NCBI RefSeq assembly: GCF_000478825.2
Contig: NZ_CP007542.1
Coordinates: forward strand, 1,798,001-1,862,000
DNA: 64,000 bases
Direction: 5' to 3'
Source of the DNA: Synechocystis sp. PCC 6714
GTDB lineage: Bacteria > Cyanobacteriota > Cyanobacteriia > Cyanobacteriales > Microcystaceae
Each line of letters starts with the position of its first letter. Positions within the stretch are counted from its first letter, which is position 1. Shown here in pieces: positions 9,393 to 19,502 of the stretch. Below the pieces are notes generated by a model. That model ran no database searches. It had not been told where the DNA came from and saw only the letters and a program-made list of their open reading frames with translations. A program made the position numbers and the translations under genes.

Positions 9393-9591
9393 TGATCCAT
9401 TGACCATTGCCTCCTCCCCCCAGCCCCATTGCCGACAACTTGTGGGGAAATTAACCACATCGACGGGCTCCCCGACAAAAAATAATACTGACTGAATTGT
9501 TAAGGGAGCGACTATGATGGAAAATAAACCAGGCAGGATTCGCCAATTTGCTTCGGATCCAGGTTTGCAGTGCCAAGCAGAAAGGACTTTT

Positions 9592-9957
9592 ATGAACGCA
9601 GTTTTGCTGGTTGAAGACAGCTCTAGTCAGCGCGAGATGATATCTGGCATCCTCAAAGACCATGGCTGGCAGGTCACCATCGCCTGTGATGGGGTAGAGG
9701 CCCTAGAAAAATTGCAGAACTTTAGTCCGGACCTAGTGGTGCTAGATATTGTCATGCCCCGCATGAATGGCTATGAGGTTTGTCGCCGCATCAAATCCGA
9801 CCCGAAAACAAAAAATGTGCCGGTGATTATGTGTTCTTCCAAGGGGGAAGAGTTTGATCGTTTTTGGGGCATGCGCCAAGGGGCTGACGCCTACATTGCC
9901 AAACCATTTCAACCGATGGAATTGGTGGGCACCATCAAACAACTACTACGGGGCTAA
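9592..9957 (+). CDS. pilH: CheY-like response regulator PilH
   Basis: 121-residue stand-alone receiver. Asp9 lies in VEDS, the phospho-acceptor is Asp52 in VVLDIVMPRMNG, and the Lys is in AKPFQ. The frame is open upstream to 9514, but ATG 9592 gives the normal CheY length and is preceded by AAAGGA. It lies 199 bases after pilG and 71 before pilI, in the same operon order as in PCC 6803. The expected role is a diffusible output or phosphate sink of the Pil chemosensory system that steers twitching motility. Confidence 0.9.
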   Translation: MNAVLLVEDSSSQREMISGILKDHGWQVTIACDGVEALEKLQNFSPDLVVLDIVMPRMNGYEVCRRIKSDPKTKNVPVIMCSSKGEEFDRFWGMRQGADAYIAKPFQPMELVGTIKQLLRG

Positions 9958-10028
9958 TTGGGAACCAAAGATTACAATGCGACTTCGGTTATGGTCATTG
10001 AGGGTTTTTAGTGAGGTGAAGGGATTTT

Positions 10029-10580
10029 ATGGTTAGTTCTAATCCGGCTGACATTTTCATCGATAGTAGGCAGGAATTTGATCCGGAGTTTCAGGAACTG
10101 CAGGCCCTAGAAGGGGAACTTCATCTCAGGTTTTATTTGCCCTCCCGGGAAGAATTTGCCCTCCCAGCGGTGTCCATTCGGGAAGTGATGCAACAGGAAC
10201 CCGACCGCATTACCCCTATTCCCAATGCATCCCCCCTATTGTTAGGAACCATTAACCTAAGGGGTCAGGTGATTTGGGTGGCAGACCTCGGGCGTTTCCT
10301 GGGTAATAACGTCAATCTCAACACTGACCGGGCGGAAATCCCTGTCATTGCCGTGGAAGATCAAGAGACCCTTTTGGGTTTGGCAATTGACTCTCTCGGT
10401 AATATGGAATGGTTGGACACGGATAATCTTCAGCCGGCCAACAATGTGCCAGATCACATTGCCCCCTACGTCCAAGGGGAGTGGCAAATTCCCGCTGGCG
10501 ATGCCCCATCTTCTCCTCCCCAAATTTTGCGCCTTCTGGACCACGTGGCGCTACTCCGCTCCGCCCGCTGGGCAACTTGA
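10029..10580 (+). CDS. pilI: CheW-like adaptor PilI
   Basis: 183-residue CheW-domain protein. The core motifs ISP-like region FALPAVSIREVMQ, NLRGQVIWVADLGRFLG and VAVEDQETLLGLAIDSLG-like beta strands are present. CheW proteins couple methyl-accepting receptors to the CheA kinase at the membrane. It sits directly between pilH and the receptor gene pilJ, so its partner is very likely PilJ. The roughly 30-residue extension before the CheW fold is acidic (QEFDPEFQELQALEGE) and has no recognisable domain. Confidence 0.88.
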   Translation: MVSSNPADIFIDSRQEFDPEFQELQALEGELHLRFYLPSREEFALPAVSIREVMQQEPDRITPIPNASPLLLGTINLRGQVIWVADLGRFLGNNVNLNTDRAEIPVIAVEDQETLLGLAIDSLGNMEWLDTDNLQPANNVPDHIAPYVQGEWQIPAGDAPSSPPQILRLLDHVALLRSARWAT

Positions 10581-10653
10581 TAATCCGGCTGAGGCAATTA
10601 ATTGATTTTGATCCCCCCTAGCCCACCTAAATCCGACTGAGGAAACCGGCAAA

Positions 10654-13266
10654 ATGGCAACAGAAACCAATTTTTCGCAGCTTTATGGGTTGGCCTACGC
10701 TGCCTATGGACAGGGAGATTATCAAGAAGCATCTTCCCACATTGAACAATTGGCCACTGATTTCCCCGATGATCCCAATGTTTTGTTGCTCCGGGGACAT
10801 ATCTATGTTGGCTTGGAACAGTACGCCTTGGCCAACGAGGCTTACCAAGCTGTAATTCGACTTTCCGATCGCCAGGATTTAATTGATTGTGCCCACCAGG
10901 CCCTGGGGCAAATCCAGGGGAATGGAACCGGGGACAATGGGGCCGATGACCCCTTTGGTCAGGATCAGGATTGGCAAAACAGCCTAGATAACATCGATCA
11001 GGGCATGGATTGGGATACTGGGGTATTTACCGAGGAGGATTTTGGGGAACCAACCCTAGGCCGGGCCCCTACTCCCACCAATCCGGGCATGGATCATCCC
11101 TTTGGCCGTAGCTCTGGGTCCTTTGGTACCAGTGGGGCAAGCAGCTATGAAATCGAACATTTAGATTGGAGTCCGGAGGCCTTCACCGACGATCTCGACT
11201 CGGACGATGAACAAACCATGATGCCCCAAACAGGGGAATCTACCTTTGTGGTGCCACCGGCCTTTGGCGAAGGAGTGGTGGATTTTGCCGATTTAGCGGC
11301 GCAAGTCCCCTCTGCGGGCATGGGAGCAGCGGCGGCTTCTGAATACCCGGATTACCAAAGTTGGGATGGAGGCGATTGGAGCGAAGGCCTGGGCTTGGAT
11401 GAGCCAGAAGTTGTTCCCAATGTGCAGACCCCCACTTCCGGGAGTTATGGTGGCAAGGAATTACCTAGTTTTGATGCTTTCGAGGAAGGTGTTGGCGACG
11501 AGTTATCAGATTTTAACTTGACGGACATTGCTCCGGAGTTGCCAGATTCTTCCCTATTTACCCAGAGCACCGGCCTGGATTTAAGCTCCATGGGCCAGGC
11601 CTATGACACCCAGAGTGGTGATGAGCCAGTTTATGGAGGCGCTAATGCAGCACCGCCGGGCATGGCTACTTGGTTAAAACCGGAGGGGGCCACCACTGGA
11701 GATCTATCCAGTGCCACTAGTCCCTTTAATGACCGCCCCACCAGCGAAGTGGATGCTGGTTTTCTCGGTTGGTTCACCAATGCTTCTCTCTTCAAGAAGC
11801 AAATTTATATGGCGATCGCCTCGGGACTGTTTTCCGGGGTGGTGGTTTTGGTATTGGGCAATGTGGTGGGTCTAGGGGGAAATCCTGGGGATGTGCCTGC
11901 GCCTCCGGGGCAAACCACAGAAGCTCCCGCACAAGGGGCGCCGACCCAGGGGGAAGTAACACCTCCATCCCCTGAGAAAGAAGCAAGCAAACCTTCCCTA
12001 TTGAATCTAGCCCTCCTCACGGCTCTAGCCACGGTGGTCGGTGTCTTTTTAATCAACAGTCTCTTGATGCGACAGATTAAAAGTATTATCGATGATTTGC
12101 AAAATCAGTTTGAATCCATTTACGAAGGTAATTTCAACGTCCGGGCCAAGGTGCGATCGGAAGACGAATTGGGAGCGTTGACCCAAAGGTTTAACTACAT
12201 TTCTCAAGTTATTCTCACTGCCACCAGCGAAGCCCAGGAAAGGGCCGCCACCACCGAAAAAGTAAGGGAAAAATTACAACGACAGGTAATCCGCCTCCTA
12301 GATGACGTGGAGGGGGCCTCCCGGGGAGATTTGACTGTCCAGGCAGAGGTGACAGCGGACGAACTAGGGGCTGTGGCCGATGCCTTTAACCTGACTATCC
12401 AGAATCTGCGGGAAATTGTCCTCCAGGTAAAAAATGCTGCCAAGCAGGTGAATAATAACTGTAAAGACAGTGAATCCTTTGCCCGCAATAATTCCAGCGA
12501 CGCCCTAAGGATGGCGGAGGAATTGGCCGTCACCCTCAACTCAGTTCAACTGATGACGGAATCCATTGAACGGGTGGCAGAAAATGCGCGGGAAGCGGAG
12601 GAAGTAGCCCATACCTCATCGTTAACCGCATTGAAAGGTGGAGAGGCGGTGGAAAGAACGGTGGGGGGAATTCTGCAAATTCGGGAAACGGTGTCGGAAA
12701 CGGCCCGGAAAGTGAAACGGTTAGCGGAAGCGTCCCAGGAAATTTCTAAGATTGTGGCGGTTATATCCCAAATTGCCTCCCGGACAAACTTGCTAGCCCT
12801 AAACGCTTCCATCCAGGCAGCCCGGGCAGGGGAAGCGGGGCGGGGTTTTGCCATCGTGGCGGACGAAGTGCGGCAGTTGGCGGATCGTTCGGCTAAATCC
12901 CTCAAGGAAATTGAACAGATCGTTTTGCAAATTCAAAGTGAGACCGGTTCCGTAATGACTGCCATGGAAGAAGGCATTCAACAGGTAATTGATGTAACGG
13001 ATAAGTCAGAACAGTCGAAACGAGCCCTGGAGGATATTATTGAGGTGTCTAATCGCATTAACACTTTGGTGCGTTCCATCACTGCGGATACAGTCAAACA
13101 ACAGGAGAATTCCGGGGCGGTGTCCAACGTTATGCAGTCCATTGAACTGACGGCCCAGGAGACATCCCAGGAGTCCCAACGGGTGGCAGGATCTTTGCAA
13201 ACCCTGGTGGCCATTTCCCGGGATCTGTTAACTTCGGTAGAACGGTTCCGGGTAGAAAGTAAGTAA
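10654..13266 (+). CDS. pilJ: Methyl-accepting chemotaxis-like protein PilJ
   Basis: 870-residue receptor. Residues 1-90 resemble tetratricopeptide helices ([17 protein letters not shown]). Residues 90-375 form a low-complexity acidic region rich in Asp, Gly, Pro and Ser. Two membrane segments follow, near 387-406 and 449-470, separated by only about 40 Pro/Ala-rich residues; then a HAMP-like region, a second HAMP-like repeat and a long signalling coiled coil with the hairpin tip [20 protein letters not shown] near residue 709. The very short external loop means there is no classical periplasmic ligand-binding domain. Equivalent to slr1044 (ctr1), needed for pilus biogenesis in PCC 6803. The ycf63 gene starts 12 bases downstream. 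Confidence 0.92.
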   Translation: MATETNFSQLYGLAYAAYGQGDYQEASSHIEQLATDFPDDPNVLLLRGHIYVGLEQYALANEAYQAVIRLSDRQDLIDCAHQALGQIQGNGTGDNGADDPFGQDQDWQNSLDNIDQGMDWDTGVFTEEDFGEPTLGRAPTPTNPGMDHPFGRSSGSFGTSGASSYEIEHLDWSPEAFTDDLDSDDEQTMMPQTGESTFVVPPAFGEGVVDFADLAAQVPSAGMGAAAASEYPDYQSWDGGDWSEGLGLDEPEVVPNVQTPTSGSYGGKELPSFDAFEEGVGDELSDFNLTDIAPELPDSSLFTQSTGLDLSSMGQAYDTQSGDEPVYGGANAAPPGMATWLKPEGATTGDLSSATSPFNDRPTSEVDAGFLGWFTNASLFKKQIYMAIASGLFSGVVVLVLGNVVGLGGNPGDVPAPPGQTTEAPAQGAPTQGEVTPPSPEKEASKPSLLNLALLTALATVVGVFLINSLLMRQIKSIIDDLQNQFESIYEGNFNVRAKVRSEDELGALTQRFNYISQVILTATSEAQERAATTEKVREKLQRQVIRLLDDVEGASRGDLTVQAEVTADELGAVADAFNLTIQNLREIVLQVKNAAKQVNNNCKDSESFARNNSSDALRMAEELAVTLNSVQLMTESIERVAENAREAEEVAHTSSLTALKGGEAVERTVGGILQIRETVSETARKVKRLAEASQEISKIVAVISQIASRTNLLALNASIQAARAGEAGRGFAIVADEVRQLADRSAKSLKEIEQIVLQIQSETGSVMTAMEEGIQQVIDVTDKSEQSKRALEDIIEVSNRINTLVRSITADTVKQQENSGAVSNVMQSIELTAQETSQESQRVAGSLQTLVAISRDLLTSVERFRVESK

Positions 13267-13278
13267 ATCAGGAAAAAC

Positions 13279-14070
13279 ATGGCCGATCAAGGCTCCCGCC
13301 ACTCCCTTAGTCTTTGGTTCCAGCGTTTGGTCGCGGCCTTTTTCCTCACAGGGCAGGTTTTTTTGCATATTCTCCAGGGGCGCATTAATCGCCGCAACAC
13401 CTTGGAGCAAATGAATATGGTGGGGCCGGAATCCATGGCGATCGCCTTAATCACAGCGGGTTTTGTGGGCATGGTTTTCACAATTCAAGTAGCTCGGGAA
13501 TTTATCTACTACGGAGCAACTACTACCATTGGGGGGGTACTTTCCCTATCTTTAACCAGGGAATTGGCCCCAGTGCTGACGGCGGTGGTCATTGCGGGGC
13601 GAGTGGGCTCGGCCTTTGCTGCGGAAATTGGCACCATGCGGGTAACGGAACAGTTGGATGCGCTTTATATGCTCAGGACGGATCCCATTGACTATCTGGT
13701 GGTACCTAGGGTAATTGCCTGTGCTTTGATGTTGCCCATTTTGACCGGACTGTCCTTGTTTGTCGGCATGGCAGGAGGATTAGTAATTTCTTCCAGTCTT
13801 TATGGCATCAATCCGACTATTTTTTTAAATTCTGTGCAAGATTTTACCCAGCTATGGGATGTTTTCGCCTGTTTACTTAAATCCTTGGTATTTGGTGGCA
13901 TCATCGCCATCATTGGCTGTAGTTGGGGTTTAACCACCACTGGAGGAGCCAAGGGAGTCGGGGAATCCACCACCACCGCTGTGGTCACTTCCCTGTTGGC
14001 CATTTTCATCAGCAATTTCTTTTTATCCTGGTTAATGTTCCAGGGCACCGGCGACACCACCCTCGGCTAG
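13279..14070 (+). CDS. ycf63: MlaE-family ABC permease (Ycf63)
   Basis: 263-residue integral membrane protein of the MlaE/TGD1 permease family (plastid Ycf63). It has the family block FVGMVFTIQVAREFIYYGA, TRELAPVLTAVVIAGRVGSAFAAEIGTM and GCSWGLTTTGGAKGVGESTT. Such permeases move phospholipids between membranes together with an MCE substrate-binding protein and an ATPase, neither of which is encoded nearby. The start is 12 bases after the pilJ stop with AGGAAAA in front, suggesting cotranscription with the pil operon. The same gene order occurs in PCC 6803 (slr1045). Confidence 0.9.
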   Translation: MADQGSRHSLSLWFQRLVAAFFLTGQVFLHILQGRINRRNTLEQMNMVGPESMAIALITAGFVGMVFTIQVAREFIYYGATTTIGGVLSLSLTRELAPVLTAVVIAGRVGSAFAAEIGTMRVTEQLDALYMLRTDPIDYLVVPRVIACALMLPILTGLSLFVGMAGGLVISSSLYGINPTIFLNSVQDFTQLWDVFACLLKSLVFGGIIAIIGCSWGLTTTGGAKGVGESTTTAVVTSLLAIFISNFFLSWLMFQGTGDTTLG

Positions 14071-14186
14071 TTTCCAGAATTAACTTGGATTTTGCCCTTT
14101 GCTCCTCCGGGTTTCTGTGGGGACAAAGCTCTGCTAAAGTCGGTTAAACAAATTCTTTTATCTTTTTCACAGCACACCGCCGCCCT

Positions 14187-14438
14187 ATGAATATTTTTGG
14201 CATTGGCTTACCCGAACTAGGTTTAATTTTTGTCATCGCTCTGTTGGTGTTCGGCCCAAAAAAGCTACCGGAAGTGGGTCGGAGCTTGGGTAAAGCCCTG
14301 CGGGGTTTCCAAGAAGCTTCCAAAGAATTTGAGACTGAACTGAAACGGGAAGCCCAAAATTTAGAAAAGTCAGTGCAAATTAAGGCAGAACTAGAAGAAA
14401 GCAAAACCCCCGAGAATAGCCCAGAAAAAACAAGCTAA
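14187..14438 (+). CDS. tatA: Twin-arginine translocase subunit TatA/B/E family
   Basis: 83-residue protein with one N-terminal membrane helix, the conserved hinge [17 protein letters not shown] and an amphipathic helix followed by a charged tail. This is the complete TatA/Hcf106 architecture. It forms part of the translocase that exports folded proteins into the periplasm or thylakoid lumen. It follows ycf63 after 116 bases on the same strand. TatA and TatB are hard to tell apart in cyanobacteria; the short tail favours TatA. Confidence 0.9.
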   Translation: MNIFGIGLPELGLIFVIALLVFGPKKLPEVGRSLGKALRGFQEASKEFETELKREAQNLEKSVQIKAELEESKTPENSPEKTS

Positions 14439-14778
14439 ATTTTGCCTAGCCTTGTCTGGCGATCGCCGCGGTGGGAATAATTCGTCAACGTAGTGGCCAT
14501 GGGGGTAACGGCAGTGGCCTCAATCTGAATAAACCAACCGGAGGAGTAAGCTATATTTGATAGTTATAGGGACTATAACCTGGGTTTTTGTCCCACTTCC
14601 AAAATCTGTTCAGATCCACTCAAATATTTTAATTTTTTTAGCCAACACTTGGCGAAGAAAAATTATAAATCGACAACAATAATATTGTTTGAGGGTCTGT
14701 AAGGGACTTAAATTCAAGCAAAATCCATTACGCATCGGTTACCATCCCCTGGCGGATGACCTTTCCAGCGGAACGTCC
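14439..14778 (+). promoter_or_regulatory. Intergenic region tatA to GGDEF gene
   Basis: 340 bases without a convincing gene. The inverted repeat GTTATAG-GGA-CTATAAC lies at 14563-14579 and is followed at 14583 by GGGTTTTT, so it may act as a weak terminator or operator. AT-rich sequence from 14618 to 14690 probably contains the promoter of the GGDEF gene. Confidence 0.4.
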
Positions 14779-16176
14779 ATGCAAAACTTTTCCCTCAAAA
14801 AAGTATTTAAAAAGCCGGAGATTAAAATCCTACTCCGGCAGTTGGAAGAGTGTTGTGGAGAAAAATTAACTATTATTGACACTGATAGCCATTGTCTGTG
14901 GGGCAAAAATATTGCCTGTTCCCAACACAAAGCCGATATTTATTGCCATGAAATTTTGGTGGGTGCCATAACCGGAGAAATTGCCGAGCATTCCGCCCAG
15001 GCGATCGCCATAGTACTGGGCTATATTGTACAAACGGAATACGAGAAAAAGCAGTTAGCCAAAGATACTCTGCAAAAATATGAAGAAGTGGTTTTCCTCT
15101 CGCAGTTTTCCAATGCCATTGCCACCTGCACCAGCTTAAATGAGGTGATTACTGTTATTAGGGATGAAATTCGTCAAGTAATTAATGTAGATGAAATATT
15201 CTTATATCTGTACGATCAAAGTCAAGATAAGTTAACTCCTTTTTTGTATAAAACAGAAGAATCCCTTCGGAATTTAAAAGCTATTGAAAATATCATTCAG
15301 CGGATATTAGAAGTTAATGGAGTTGAAGTGATTGATGACGTCCAAGATGATCATGATTATCTCAACCATCCTTCCGATATTCGTTCCCTACTTTGCTCAT
15401 CCTTGACCGTACAAAACTCGATTATTGGTGTTTTGGGCTTAGCCCATTACCAGACTAAATATTTTGACTCCACCGATTTAAACCTTTTTTCCACCATTAC
15501 TAGCCAGGTCGCTGCCGCTATCCGCACCGCCCAGTATTACGAAACGATTAAAAATTATTCCCAAACCCTAGAGCTTAGAGTTAGGGAACGGACTCTGGAA
15601 TTAGAATTTGCTAAGCAACAATTGGAGCAGGTCAATCAACAACTCAAACATTTAGCTATTTATGATGAACTGACCCAAATACCTAACCGACGTTATTTCA
15701 CTACCTATTTAGAACAGGAATGGCGACAATGTTTGCGACAAAAATCCCCCATTTCTTTGATTTTATGTGACGTGGATTATTTCAAAAACTATAATGATCT
15801 TTACGGCCACCAAGTGGGGGACCAATGCCTACAAAGTATAGCTAAAATTGTCCAAAGTGCTTTAAAGCGCCCATCAGATGTGTTGGCTCGTTATGGGGGA
15901 GAGGAGTTTATTTTAATTCTTCCCTACACTGACCAACCTGGGGCCTACACTGTGGCCGAGCGTATCCATTGCTATCTAGCGGAAGCACAAATTTCCCATG
16001 CAGATTCTCCCACTAGTCGGTACGTCACCGTAAGCCTGGGCATTGGCACTACCGTACCTCTACTCCATTATCAACCCAGTGATTTAATTAAAATCGCGGA
16101 TCAAGCTTTGTATGCGGCCAAGGCTTCTGGACGGAATCAAACCAGGGGCAAGGTTTTATCTTTTCAATGTGGATAA
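14779..16176 (+). CDS. GAF-GGDEF diguanylate cyclase
   Basis: 465 residues. A GAF-like sensor domain (about 120-270) is followed by a coiled coil (LELRVRERTLELEFAKQQLEQ) and a C-terminal GGDEF domain (about 310-460). The active-site loop is RYGGEEF, and an allosteric RxxD motif (RPSD) stands five residues upstream, as in product-inhibited cyclases, so the enzyme should make c-di-GMP and be inhibited by it. The frame can be opened at a TTG at 14689, but the ATG at 14779 is more likely. The GAF ligand is unknown; no Cys in the usual bilin-binding context is evident. Confidence 0.88.
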   Translation: MQNFSLKKVFKKPEIKILLRQLEECCGEKLTIIDTDSHCLWGKNIACSQHKADIYCHEILVGAITGEIAEHSAQAIAIVLGYIVQTEYEKKQLAKDTLQKYEEVVFLSQFSNAIATCTSLNEVITVIRDEIRQVINVDEIFLYLYDQSQDKLTPFLYKTEESLRNLKAIENIIQRILEVNGVEVIDDVQDDHDYLNHPSDIRSLLCSSLTVQNSIIGVLGLAHYQTKYFDSTDLNLFSTITSQVAAAIRTAQYYETIKNYSQTLELRVRERTLELEFAKQQLEQVNQQLKHLAIYDELTQIPNRRYFTTYLEQEWRQCLRQKSPISLILCDVDYFKNYNDLYGHQVGDQCLQSIAKIVQSALKRPSDVLARYGGEEFILILPYTDQPGAYTVAERIHCYLAEAQISHADSPTSRYVTVSLGIGTTVPLLHYQPSDLIKIADQALYAAKASGRNQTRGKVLSFQCG

Positions 16177-16230
16177 TTAGAATTATGGGAGGAAATTTAA
16201 ACTAATTACCAATTAATAATCAATAAGCCT

Positions 16231-16398
16231 ATGAGTTTAATCTTTTTAGTCATCTTTTTTCTCTTAACCAATGCCATATTTAGCAAGGTGCTGATTAGTG
16301 TCCCTGAATATATTGTCAACCAAGGCACCATGGTGGGAAGGATTGTAATATTGGGAGCAATTATATTTTTAATTAGCTGGGTTATGGGGGATGATTAA
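16231..16398 (+). CDS. Small two-helix membrane protein
   Basis: 55-residue ORF starting at ATG 16231 with two hydrophobic stretches: SLIFLVIFFLLTNAIF near the N-terminus and RIVILGAIIFLISWVMG at the C-terminus. Its stop codon is only three bases before the sbcC start, so the two are almost certainly cotranscribed and perhaps translationally coupled. I recognise no family. The gene is too short for most length cut-offs but has clean membrane-protein composition. Function unknown. Confidence 0.65.
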   Translation: MSLIFLVIFFLLTNAIFSKVLISVPEYIVNQGTMVGRIVILGAIIFLISWVMGDD

Positions 16399-16401
16399 CC
16401 A

Positions 16402-19400
16402 ATGATACCCCAACAATTAATTTTAAAAAATTTCTTAAGTTATCAGGATGTTAGTCTTGATTTTCGGGGATTGCATACTGCCTGTATTTGCGGTGCCAAT
16501 GGTGCAGGAAAATCTTCTTTGCTGGAGGCTATCACTTGGGCAATTTGGGGTAAATGTCGGGCTGAAAGTGAAGATGATGTGCTCCATAATGGCACTGATC
16601 AAGTTAGGGTAGACTTTCAATTTATTAGTAATAATCAGACCTACCGAATTATTCGCAGTCGCCAACGGGGCCGCAGTAGCGTAGCGGAATTTCAAATTAA
16701 AAGCGGCGATAATTTTCGCACCCTTTCTGCTAAGGGTCTCAGGGCGACCCAGGAAAAGATTACTGCCACGTTAAAGTTGGATTACGAAACCTTTGTCAAC
16801 TCTGCCTATCTTCGCCAAGGCCGAGCCGATGAATTTATGTTACGCAAGCCCAGTGAACGGAAACAAATTCTGGCGGATTTATTAAAGCTAGACCAGTATG
16901 AATTATTGGCGACCAGGGCTAAGGATATTTCCAAAGAAGCTAAGGGTAAAATCAATATTCTTAATGACCGCTTACAAGTATTAGAACAGGATTTAAATCA
17001 ACGACCTTATGTGGTGGCTAATCAAGCTAAATTAACTGAGGAAATTACGGCAATACAAACAGAGCAAAAACAAACTGAATGGCAATTACAACAACTACAA
17101 ACTAGTCAAAATCAACGGCAACAATGGCAAAAACAAGCAACTTGGCAACAACGGCAATGCCAGGAATTAGCGATTGAAATTGAACGATTAGATAATCAAC
17201 AGGAAGAAATAAAACAGCAATGTCAAAATTTAGATAAATTACTGGAACAAGAAACAGTAATTAAAGCCAATTTCCAGAATTACCAGAGGTTACAAACTGA
17301 GGAAGTAGCGTTAGCAGAATCTTTCCAACAATATCAAACTTTACAGCAACAACGCCAGAATTTAGAGCAACAGTTACAGCGCACAGAAAATGAATTAGCT
17401 CGGCAAATAGAACAAGAGCTCTTACGCTTAGAGCATTTAGATAAACAGGTGGCAGAATTAGAACCTATATTAGCCCAACAACAGGATATCGAGGCAGAAT
17501 TAAATAAATTAAAAATTGCCAAACAAAACCTCATTCAGCTTGATAACCTACAAAATCAAGTTGCTCCCCTTTTGCAACGTCGTTATGCTCTACAAGCTGA
17601 TTTAGAAAAAGCAAAGGCCCAATGTCAGGCTCAATTAGAACAACGCCAGGCGATCGCCAAACAATTAAAAATAGCGATTGCTGCTATTCCCGAGCAAAGA
17701 AAAGCTTTTCAGGCTTTAGACGAGGAAATTTGCCAATTAAAAAATAAACAAGTTTATCTTAAACGGGTAGAAGAAAAGGGCCAGGAACGGGGCCATTTCA
17801 AAGAACGACTGCAGGAAAATCAAAGGTTATTTGAAAAGCAGTTGCGGGAACTAGAGCAAAAGTTAGATTTGCTGGATAGTCCTGGTGCCACTTGTCCTTT
17901 GTGTGAACAGGGTTTAGATGGCCATTATCATCAACAGGTAATGGAGAAAACTGAACAAGAATGCCAAGAATTACGTAATCAAATTTGGATTCTCAAGGAA
18001 CAAATTACCCTTGCTGATCAAGAATTAGATATTTTACGGAATGAATATAAAGAAATTGCTGATGGTTTAAGTAATTTAGAACAATTACTGCAACACTATG
18101 GACAAATGGAAGCGGAGTTGGAAAGAAGTGGAGAAAACCATGAAAAATTGGTGGAATTAAATGGGCAAATTGCTGACTTAGAGCTGAGCTTAACCCAAGG
18201 AACTTTTGCTGAATCTCTCCAACTTGAATTGACGGCTCTAGAGCGAGAATTAACTAACTTAGCCTACGACGAACAAACCCATGCCCTAGCCCGTTCCACC
18301 GTAGATCAGCTAAGGAAAGGAGAAATTCGCCAAGCTAAGTTGAAAGAAGCCCAAATTAAGTATCGGCAATTAACAGGCGATCGCCCAGGGTTGGAGCAAA
18401 AATTACTGGCATTGCGTTCCCAATTACAAAGTTTGGGCACCAGTTCTCCCCTGCGTCAACAATGGCAACAGGTGGAAGCATCCATCGCTCAATTAAACTA
18501 TGACAGTGAAAGTCACCAACAATTATTGGCAGAATTACGGCGTCAACAGCCCTGGCAGTTACGACATCAGGAACTAGAGCAAGCTCGGCAACAATTACCA
18601 ATCCTGATGCAACGAGGACAGGAATACCAAGCTCTCATTGGCGATCGCCAGCAGGCTTTGCAGGAAAGGCAAGAAGAGTTGGTGCATTTGGAAAAACAGA
18701 TTAGCCAATACGCTGATCATGGGGAGCAGATTCGACTTTTAGAAAATGAATTGACGCAACGAAGACAACACTTAGATCACCTACTGGCAAAAAAAGGTGG
18801 CTTGGAACAATTATTGATTCAAATTGACACGTTGCAGGGAGAATATGAAGAAACTAAACAGCAATTTGAGCAAGCTAAAAAACAATTTCGTATCCACGAA
18901 GAACTGGGTAAAGCCTTCGGCAAAAATGGTATTCAAGCAATGATGATTGAAAACATTCTACCCCAGCTAGAAGCAGAAACTAATTATATTTTGGCTCGGT
19001 TAACGGGCAACCAACACCATATCCAATTTGTCACCCAAAAAGAAGGTAAAAGTAGCACTAAAAATAAACCCAAAATGATTGATACTTTGGACATTCTCAT
19101 TGCCGACGCCCAGGGTACCCGCCCCTATGAAACCTACTCCGGAGGAGAGGCTTTTCGGATTAATTTTTCTATCCGTTTAGCCCTGGCAAAATTATTGGCC
19201 CAAAGGTCTGGTACCGCTTTGCAATTACTAATTATTGACGAAGGCTTCGGTACCCAGGATGCAGACGGTTGCGATCGCCTGGTGGCCGCCATCACCGCCA
19301 TTGCCTCAGATTTTGCCTGTATTCTCACTGTCACCCATATGCCCCAATTTAAGGAAGCCTTTCAACAACGCATTGAAGTGTGTAAAACGGAATTTGGTTC

Positions 19401-19422
19401 CCAGTTAGCCATTGTTAGTTAG
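16402..19422 (+). CDS. sbcC: Exonuclease subunit SbcC (Rad50-like SMC ATPase)
   Basis: 1006-residue SMC-like ATPase. It has Walker A GANGAGKSS near residue 36, long Gln/Leu-rich coiled-coil arms, the zinc hook CPLC near residue 496 at the centre, the signature YSGGEAFRINFSIRLALAKLL and Walker B LLIIDEGFGTQD near the end. SbcC with SbcD nuclease cleaves DNA hairpins and processes double-strand breaks. No sbcD gene adjoins it, unlike in many bacteria. The start ATG at 16402 sits three bases after the preceding small ORF. The length is typical. Confidence 0.93.
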   Translation: MIPQQLILKNFLSYQDVSLDFRGLHTACICGANGAGKSSLLEAITWAIWGKCRAESEDDVLHNGTDQVRVDFQFISNNQTYRIIRSRQRGRSSVAEFQIKSGDNFRTLSAKGLRATQEKITATLKLDYETFVNSAYLRQGRADEFMLRKPSERKQILADLLKLDQYELLATRAKDISKEAKGKINILNDRLQVLEQDLNQRPYVVANQAKLTEEITAIQTEQKQTEWQLQQLQTSQNQRQQWQKQATWQQRQCQELAIEIERLDNQQEEIKQQCQNLDKLLEQETVIKANFQNYQRLQTEEVALAESFQQYQTLQQQRQNLEQQLQRTENELARQIEQELLRLEHLDKQVAELEPILAQQQDIEAELNKLKIAKQNLIQLDNLQNQVAPLLQRRYALQADLEKAKAQCQAQLEQRQAIAKQLKIAIAAIPEQRKAFQALDEEICQLKNKQVYLKRVEEKGQERGHFKERLQENQRLFEKQLRELEQKLDLLDSPGATCPLCEQGLDGHYHQQVMEKTEQECQELRNQIWILKEQITLADQELDILRNEYKEIADGLSNLEQLLQHYGQMEAELERSGENHEKLVELNGQIADLELSLTQGTFAESLQLELTALERELTNLAYDEQTHALARSTVDQLRKGEIRQAKLKEAQIKYRQLTGDRPGLEQKLLALRSQLQSLGTSSPLRQQWQQVEASIAQLNYDSESHQQLLAELRRQQPWQLRHQELEQARQQLPILMQRGQEYQALIGDRQQALQERQEELVHLEKQISQYADHGEQIRLLENELTQRRQHLDHLLAKKGGLEQLLIQIDTLQGEYEETKQQFEQAKKQFRIHEELGKAFGKNGIQAMMIENILPQLEAETNYILARLTGNQHHIQFVTQKEGKSSTKNKPKMIDTLDILIADAQGTRPYETYSGGEAFRINFSIRLALAKLLAQRSGTALQLLIIDEGFGTQDADGCDRLVAAITAIASDFACILTVTHMPQFKEAFQQRIEVCKTEFGSQLAIVS

Positions 19423-19502
19423 TTTAAACTCACGCTTTTTGCTTCCACCTAATTTTGCCAGGAAATTTTTCCAGAGTCGCAAACGACAAAAAGTATGAAA
19501 AT

